NCBI GenBank assembly: GCA_947165805.1
Contig: CAMVBT010000068.1
Location: forward strand, 1-10,013
Length of the DNA stretch: 10,013 nucleotides
Source: an uncultured Clostridia bacterium
Lineage (GTDB): Bacteria; Bacillota; Clostridia; Oscillospirales; Ruminococcaceae
Reading direction: 5' to 3'
The position numbers were made by a program, and so were the translations under genes. The notes under the pieces are model-generated. The model did no database searches, was not told the origin of the DNA, and saw nothing but the letters and a program-made list of their open reading frames with translations. Positions 5,410 to 10,013 of this stretch are shown here, piece by piece; position 1 is the stretch's first letter; the number at the start of each line of letters is the position of its first letter.

Positions 5410-7094
5410 AAAACACAGAGAAATATACGCGGCATTTCTTCCTGCCGCCTGCCGCAAGAAGAAAATGGACGGAAAAGCCGTACATAGATCACGCCCCGAT
5501 ATGGTGCAGCGTCGATCTTCGCGACGGGAACCAGGCGCTGATCACACCTATGAGCCTCGGCGAGAAGCTTGAATTTTTCAGAGCGCTCGTAAAGACGGGC
5601 TTCAAGGAGATCGAGATCGGCTTCCCCGCCGCCTCGGACACCGAGTATGAGTTCTGCCGCAGGCTGATAGAGGACGGGCTTATCCCCGACGACGTGAAGA
5701 TACAGGTGCTCACCCAGTCCCGCGAGCACATCATAAAAAAGACGTTTGAAGCCCTGCGCGGCTGCAGGAACGCCGTGGTGCATCTCTACAACTCCACCTC
5801 GGCGGCTCAGCGCGAGCAGGTGTTCGGCAAGAGCAAGGCCGAGATAACGGAGATAGCCGTCTCCGGCGCGAAGCTCTGCAAGGAATACCGCGAAAAGTAT
5901 GAGGGGAACTACAGCTTCGAGTATTCGCCGGAGAGCTTCACCGGCACCGAGCCTGACTTCGCGCTCGATGTATGCAACGCGGTGCTTGACGTGTGGCAGC
6001 CGTCTCCGGACAACAAGGTAATCATAAACCTGCCGGTGACGGTGCAGGTCTCCATGCCGCATATCTATGCGGATCAGGTCGAGTATATGTGCGAAAACCT
6101 GAAATACCGCGAAAACGTCATAGTCTCGCTGCACCCGCACAATGACCGCGGATGCGCGGTCGCGGACGCGGAAATGGGTCTGCTCGCGGGGGCGGAACGC
6201 GTCGAAGGCACCCTGTTCGGAAACGGCGAGCGCACTGGAAACGTCGATATCATCACCCTCGCGCTGAATATGTACTCGCAGGGCGTTGACCCGGGACTTG
6301 ACTTCTCCGACCTGCCCGCGCTCAGCGAGCTTTACGCGAGAGTAACGAGAATGGATATCTACGAACGCCAGCCGTACAGCGGAAAGCTTGTGTTCGCGGC
6401 ATTCAGCGGCTCGCATCAGGACGCTATCGCGAAGGGTCTCAACTGGCGGCAGGAGCACGGCGGCGTCTGGGACGTTCCTTACCTGCCCATTGACCCCACC
6501 GACATCGGCAGAGAGTATGAGGGCGACGTTATCCGCATAAACAGCCAGTCCGGCAAGGGCGGCATAGGCTATATCCTCGAGACGCGCTTCGGCTACGACC
6601 TGCCAAAGAAGATGCGCGAGAGCGTCGGCTATCTGGTCAAGGGCGTTTCCGACCGTATGCACAAGGAGCTCTCTCCCGAGGAAGTGCTTGAGATATTCAC
6701 AGCGAACTACGTCAATATATCCTCGCCTATCGACCTGCCCGAGGTGCATTTCAGGCAGGAGAACGGCATAGAAGCGACGATCTCGATATCCTACGGCACC
6801 ACGCTCGGCTCGGCAAAGGGCAGGGGCAACGGCCGCCTCGACGCGGTCAGCAACGCGGTGAAGTCGTTTACCAAGCTCGACTTCTCGATCAACGCCTACG
6901 CCGAGCACGCGCTCGATCAGGGCTCGTCCTCGCAGGCGGTCTCCTACGTTGAGATAGTCGGCGGAGGAAAGAGCTTCTGGGGAACGGGTCTGCACACCGA
7001 TATCGTGACATCGTCGATAAAAGCGTTCGTCAGCGCGCTCAACAATATGCTGAAAGCCAGACAGCTCGAAAGCGAGCTCGGAAAGGAGCAGTGA
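5406..7094 (+). CDS. leuA: 2-isopropylmalate synthase
   Basis: This enzyme condenses acetyl-CoA with 2-ketoisovalerate in the first committed step of leucine synthesis, in the cytoplasm. At 562 residues it belongs to the long form seen in yeast and Actinobacteria. The TIM-barrel domain carries DLRDGNQAL (R39-D40, substrate and metal site), HPHNDRG (metal ligands H243 and H245) and GNGERTGN (272-279). A linker follows, then the C-terminal regulatory domain from about 455 ([20 protein letters not shown], then [13 protein letters not shown]), which binds leucine in this family and predicts feedback inhibition. The start at 5406 has GGGAGGT (5394-5400) five bases upstream. Longer in-frame starts as far as 5199 lie upstream of the promoter -10 and run opposite sdhC. 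leuC follows after 4 bp. Confidence 0.97.
   Translation: MKNTEKYTRHFFLPPAARRKWTEKPYIDHAPIWCSVDLRDGNQALITPMSLGEKLEFFRALVKTGFKEIEIGFPAASDTEYEFCRRLIEDGLIPDDVKIQVLTQSREHIIKKTFEALRGCRNAVVHLYNSTSAAQREQVFGKSKAEITEIAVSGAKLCKEYREKYEGNYSFEYSPESFTGTEPDFALDVCNAVLDVWQPSPDNKVIINLPVTVQVSMPHIYADQVEYMCENLKYRENVIVSLHPHNDRGCAVADAEMGLLAGAERVEGTLFGNGERTGNVDIITLALNMYSQGVDPGLDFSDLPALSELYARVTRMDIYERQPYSGKLVFAAFSGSHQDAIAKGLNWRQEHGGVWDVPYLPIDPTDIGREYEGDVIRINSQSGKGGIGYILETRFGYDLPKKMRESVGYLVKGVSDRMHKELSPEEVLEIFTANYVNISSPIDLPEVHFRQENGIEATISISYGTTLGSAKGRGNGRLDAVSNAVKSFTKLDFSINAYAEHALDQGSSSQAVSYVEIVGGGKSFWGTGLHTDIVTSSIKAFVSALNNMLKARQLESELGKEQ
7082..7088 (+). promoter_or_regulatory. Ribosome binding site deciding the GTG start of leuC
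   Basis: AAAGGAG lies within the last leuA codons, 10 nt before GTG at 7099 and 16 nt before the next in-frame ATG at 7105. The distance favours GTG, and the resulting N-terminus [10 protein letters not shown] is typical of clostridial LeuC. Confidence 0.7.
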
Positions 7095-7098
7095 TACC

Positions 7099-8376
7099 GT
7101 GGGAATGACTATGACGCAGAAGATACTCGCCGCGCACTCCGGGCTCGATACGGTCTCGGCGGGGCAGCTCATACTTGCGGAACTCGACCTCGTGCTCGGC
7201 AACGACATCACCTCTCCGGTCGCGATAAAGGAATTCGCGAAGCTCGGCACGGACGGGGTTTTCGACCGTGACAAGGTCACAATGGTAATGGATCACTTCG
7301 TCCCGAACAAGGACATCAAGGCGGCGGAACAGTGCAGAATGTGCCGGGGCTTCTGCGCGGAGCACGGCATAACGCACTTCTACGACGTCGGGCAGATGGG
7401 CATAGAGCACGCCCTGCTGCCGGAAAAGGGTCTCGTCACCGCCGGGGACTGCGTTATCGGCGCAGACTCCCACACCTGCACCTACGGGGCTCTCGGAGCG
7501 TTCTCGACGGGCGTGGGCTCGACGGATATGGCGTGCGGCATGGCGACCGGCAAGGCATGGTTCAGAGTGCCGCCCGCGATAAGGTTCGTGCTTGCCGGCA
7601 AGCCCCGCAGATACGTTTCCGGCAAGGACATAATACTGCACATCATCGGTATGATCGGCGTGGACGGAGCACTGTACAGCTCAATGGAATTCACGGGGGA
7701 CGGGCTGAAACACCTGTCCGTGTCCGACCGCCTGTGCATCGCGAATATGGCGATAGAGGCGGGCGCGAAGAACGGCATATTTGAGGTGGACGACATAACG
7801 CTCGAATACCTGCGTCTGCACGGTGCCGCGACACCGAAGATATACAGCGCCGACCCGGACGCCTCCTACGAAAAGACATACACGATCGACATCTCCGCGA
7901 TAGAGCCGACCGTGGCGTTCCCGCATCTGCCGGAGAACGCGAAGGTCTTCGGGGAATTCGGGGATATCCCGATAGATCAGGTCGTCATCGGAAGCTGCAC
8001 GAACGGCAGACTCGAGGACCTTGCCGCGGCGGCGGAGATACTGAAAAACAGGAAGTGCGCGAAAAACGTGCGCGTGATCGTGATACCGGCGACGCAGAGG
8101 ATATACCTTGAAGCTCTGGAGCGCGGCTACATACGCACATTCATAGAAGCCGGAGCTGTCGTATCGACCCCGACCTGCGGACCCTGCCTCGGCGGGTACA
8201 TGGGAGTGCTTGCCGAGGGCGAGAGAGCGGTTTCCACCACGAACCGCAACTTCGTCGGGCGCATGGGTCACCCGACGTCCGAGGTCTACCTCGCAAGCCC
8301 GGCAGTTGCGGCTGCAAGCGCGGTGACCGGCAGACTCACAAGCCCGTGGGAGCTTGAAAAGGAGGCGGCGAAATGA
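7099..8376 (+). CDS. leuC: 3-isopropylmalate dehydratase, large subunit
   Basis: With LeuD this subunit forms the aconitase-family enzyme that isomerises 2-isopropylmalate to 3-isopropylmalate through a dehydrated intermediate. The 425-residue length is that of the shorter archaeal/clostridial class, not the roughly 465-residue E. coli class. The [4Fe-4S] ligands are C300 ([10 protein letters not shown]), C360 and C363 ([10 protein letters not shown]). Other family motifs are LGNDITSP (33-40), [20 protein letters not shown] (121-140, substrate site) and [11 protein letters not shown] (382-392). It starts with GTG, 4 bp after leuA. Its stop overlaps the leuD start as ATGA, so the two subunits are probably made in step. 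Oxygen sensitivity of the cluster fits an anaerobe. Confidence 0.97.
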   Translation: MGMTMTQKILAAHSGLDTVSAGQLILAELDLVLGNDITSPVAIKEFAKLGTDGVFDRDKVTMVMDHFVPNKDIKAAEQCRMCRGFCAEHGITHFYDVGQMGIEHALLPEKGLVTAGDCVIGADSHTCTYGALGAFSTGVGSTDMACGMATGKAWFRVPPAIRFVLAGKPRRYVSGKDIILHIIGMIGVDGALYSSMEFTGDGLKHLSVSDRLCIANMAIEAGAKNGIFEVDDITLEYLRLHGAATPKIYSADPDASYEKTYTIDISAIEPTVAFPHLPENAKVFGEFGDIPIDQVVIGSCTNGRLEDLAAAAEILKNRKCAKNVRVIVIPATQRIYLEALERGYIRTFIEAGAVVSTPTCGPCLGGYMGVLAEGERAVSTTNRNFVGRMGHPTSEVYLASPAVAAASAVTGRLTSPWELEKEAAK

Positions 8377-8867
8377 AATACAGGGGAAACGCGATAAAAT
8401 ACGGGGACAACGTGGACACCGACGTGATAATTCCCGCGAGATACCTCAACACCAGCGACCACAGGGAGCTTGCGGCGCACTGCATGGAGGATCTTGACAG
8501 CAGCTTTGTCGGACGCGTGAAAGAGGGCGACATCATGGTCGCCGGGGCGAACTTCGGCTGCGGCTCATCGCGCGAGCACGCGCCGATAGCGATAAAGGCG
8601 AGCGGCATCTCAATGGTGATAGCGGGGAGCTTCGCACGGATATTCTACCGCAACGCGATAAACATCGGGCTTGCGATAGTCGAGTGTCCCGAGGCTGCCG
8701 CGGGGATATCCGAGGGCGACGAGGTCGAAGCGGACATGGACAGCGGCATAATACGCGACCTCACCACGGGAAAGGAATACCGCACACAGCCGTTCCCGGA
8801 GTTCATACAGAAGATAATCGAAAACGGCGGACTCATGCAGTCCGTCACAAACGGGATAATAAAATAA
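8373..8867 (+). CDS. leuD: 3-isopropylmalate dehydratase, small subunit
   Basis: This 164-residue swivelling domain completes the active site on LeuC. Family motifs are [16 protein letters not shown] (12-27), with the substrate-recognition loop YLNT (24-27), and [11 protein letters not shown] (61-71), whose Ser and Arg contact substrate in the family, then [10 protein letters not shown] (91-100). AAAGGAGG (8357-8364) lies 8 nt before the ATG, inside leuC. Homologous small subunits also serve homoaconitase and related enzymes; the leuA and leuB neighbours settle the assignment to leucine. Full length. Confidence 0.96.
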   Translation: MKYRGNAIKYGDNVDTDVIIPARYLNTSDHRELAAHCMEDLDSSFVGRVKEGDIMVAGANFGCGSSREHAPIAIKASGISMVIAGSFARIFYRNAINIGLAIVECPEAAAGISEGDEVEADMDSGIIRDLTTGKEYRTQPFPEFIQKIIENGGLMQSVTNGIIK

Positions 8868-8877
8868 GGAGCAGCTT

Positions 8878-9954
8878 ATGGAATACAGGATCGCATTGCT
8901 CAAAGGCGACGGGATAGGCGTTGAGATAATCGACAGTGCCGTCGCGGTACTTGAAAGGATCGGGGAAAAGTTCGGACACAGCTTTCGCTTCACGCCCTAC
9001 ATAATCGGCGGAGCTGCGATAGACGAAACGGGCGATCCTCTGCCGGCGGAGACCGTAAAGGGCTGCCGCGCGAGCGACAGCGTACTTCTCGGTGCGGTGG
9101 GAGGCCCGAAATGGGACGGGCTCCCGGGCGACAAGCGTCCCGAGAAGGCTCTGCTCGGCATACGCAAGGCGCTCGGGCTGTACACGAACCTGCGCCCCGC
9201 GAAGCTGTTCCCTGCGCTGAAAGGCGCGTCGCCGCTGCGGGAAGACATAGTCGGAGCGGGATTTGACATAATGATAGTGCGGGAGCTCACGGGAGGCATT
9301 TATTTCGGTGAGCGCGGATACAGGCAGGGCAAGCTCGGCGAGGAAGCCTTCGATACCGAGGCGTACAGCGTCACGGAGATCGAGCGTATCGGAAGAGCGG
9401 CGTTTGAGATCGCCCGCAAGCGCGGCAGGCGCGTCACGAGCATCGACAAGGCGAACGTGCTGGAGACATCGAGACTGTGGAGAAAGACGATGCACTCGCT
9501 CGCGGAGAATTATACAGACATCGAGTACCGCGATATGCTGGTGGATAACGCGGCAATGCAGCTCGTGCGCGACCCGAAGCAGTTCGATGTGATCGTAACG
9601 TCGAATATGTTCGGAGATATCCTGTCCGACGAGGCCTCGCAGATAACCGGCTCTATCGGAATGCTCGCCAGCGCCTCGCTCGGCGACGGCACGCGCGGAA
9701 TGTATGAGCCTATCCACGGCTCCGCACCCGACATAGCCGGTCAGGATAAAGCAAACCCGATAGCGACCATACTCTCGGCGGCAATGATGCTCCGATATTC
9801 ATTCGGACTGTCCGCCGAAGCCGCCGCGATCGAAAAGGCGGTCGATATCGTGCTCGAAGCAGGCTTCCGCACCGCAGATATCATCGGGAGCTCCGCCGCG
9901 GCAGCCATTGGCTGCCGCGAGATGACACAGAGAGTGGTCGCTGCGCTCGAGTAG
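8878..9954 (+). CDS. leuB: 3-isopropylmalate dehydrogenase
   Basis: This 358-residue enzyme oxidises and decarboxylates 3-isopropylmalate to 2-ketoisocaproate with NAD+. It follows leuD by 10 bp with AAGGAG (8866-8871) 6 nt before its ATG, overlapping the leuD stop. Visible active-site features are GDGIGVEI (10-17), the substrate arginines R96 (LLGIRK), R106 (TNLRPAKL) and R135 ([12 protein letters not shown]), then Y142, K191 ([13 protein letters not shown]), D223 (LVDNAAMQL), D247 and D251 (FGDILSDE). The cofactor loop [20 protein letters not shown] (277-296) indicates NAD use. The last codons (VAALE) fall in a short DNA duplication that spans the stop. It is the last gene of the operon seen here; whether more genes follow is unknown. 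Confidence 0.97.
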   Translation: MEYRIALLKGDGIGVEIIDSAVAVLERIGEKFGHSFRFTPYIIGGAAIDETGDPLPAETVKGCRASDSVLLGAVGGPKWDGLPGDKRPEKALLGIRKALGLYTNLRPAKLFPALKGASPLREDIVGAGFDIMIVRELTGGIYFGERGYRQGKLGEEAFDTEAYSVTEIERIGRAAFEIARKRGRRVTSIDKANVLETSRLWRKTMHSLAENYTDIEYRDMLVDNAAMQLVRDPKQFDVIVTSNMFGDILSDEASQITGSIGMLASASLGDGTRGMYEPIHGSAPDIAGQDKANPIATILSAAMMLRYSFGLSAEAAAIEKAVDIVLEAGFRTADIIGSSAAAAIGCREMTQRVVAALE

Positions 9955-9969
9955 TCGCTGCGCTCGAGT
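9937..9969 (+). repeat. 16-bp direct duplication across the leuB stop codon
   Basis: GTCGCTGCGCTCGAGT occurs at 9937-9952 and again, identically, at 9954-9969, an offset of 17 bp with the A of the TAG stop between. The first copy encodes the leuB C-terminus; the second is untranslated. The GC-rich sequence that follows (CCTCCGGCGG, 9971-9980) and the palindrome beyond it look like the intergenic repeat families common in GC-rich gut Clostridia. Confidence 0.75.
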
Positions 9970-9979
9970 GCCTCCGGCG

Positions 9980-10005
9980 GCCAGCCCTTTTAAAAAAGGG
10001 CCGGC
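9980..10005 (+). terminator. Long imperfect palindrome after leuB, possible terminator or repeat hairpin
   Basis: Arms 9980-9991 and 9994-10005 pair over 12 positions with one A-C mismatch, around a 2-nt AA centre (4 or more nt in real RNA). The centre is T4/A6 and the outer part is GC-rich. No U-run follows within the 8 bases left in the window, so it is not a canonical intrinsic terminator. As the first strong hairpin after the operon it may still end or stabilise the transcript, or it may be part of a dispersed palindromic element cut by the window edge. Confidence 0.4.
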
Positions 10006-10013
10006 TCCTAAAA

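Noticed and set aside
5298..7280. A 660-codon open frame on the minus strand opposite leuA and the start of leuC
   Set aside because: It is the antisense shadow of GC-rich coding DNA: composition is rich in Arg, Val and Ala, no family motif is visible, and it runs through the leu promoter and into leuC.
8845..9717. A 290-codon minus-strand frame opposite leuB
   Set aside because: leuB has every catalytic motif on the plus strand; this frame shows only antisense composition.

Overview
The window looks like chromosomal DNA of an anaerobic, moderately GC-rich Bacillota, most likely a gut Clostridia (Oscillospirales or Lachnospirales type). This is inferred from strong AGGAGG-type ribosome binding sites, consensus sigma-A promoters, the clostridial form of LeuC (N-terminus [10 protein letters not shown]), a compact fumarate-reductase-type complex, and a secreted transglutaminase/leucine-rich-repeat/bacterial-Ig protein of a kind common in these bacteria. 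No database search was possible, so the taxon is not firm.

Layout. Positions 1-2305 (minus strand) hold the N-terminal 768 residues of a large secreted protein whose C-terminus lies beyond the left edge. It has a signal peptide, a transglutaminase-like Cys-His-Asp domain, an EF-hand-like loop, eight exact 21-residue leucine-rich repeats and two bacterial Ig-like (group 3) modules, the second cut by the edge. Its promoter lies in the 123-bp gap before the next gene. Positions 2429-5233 (minus strand) hold a tightly packed three-gene operon, sdhC-sdhA-sdhB, encoding a five-helix cytochrome b anchor, a flavoprotein and a three-cluster iron-sulfur subunit: a succinate dehydrogenase/fumarate reductase. 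Positions 5406-9954 (plus strand) hold leuA-leuC-leuD-leuB, the complete set for converting 2-ketoisovalerate to the leucine keto acid. The two operons are divergent, with face-to-face promoters in a 172-bp gap (5234-5405). Positions 9937-10013 hold a short direct duplication over the leuB stop codon, followed by an imperfect long palindrome that may be a terminator or part of a dispersed repeat.

How the genes work together. LeuA condenses acetyl-CoA with 2-ketoisovalerate, LeuC/LeuD isomerise 2-isopropylmalate to 3-isopropylmalate, and LeuB oxidatively decarboxylates it. Overlapping or near-touching genes suggest one transcript. SdhC/A/B would form a membrane complex moving electrons between quinol and fumarate/succinate. 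The flavoprotein has Gln instead of His at the usual covalent-FAD position, which suggests it works mainly as a fumarate reductase. The secreted protein shares no evident pathway with either operon.

I see no mobile element, RNA gene, CRISPR array or clearly undescribed multi-gene system. The points most worth a second look are the flavin-site substitution, the four-histidine cytochrome, the architecture of the secreted protein, the short leuA leader, and the repeat at the end of leuB.
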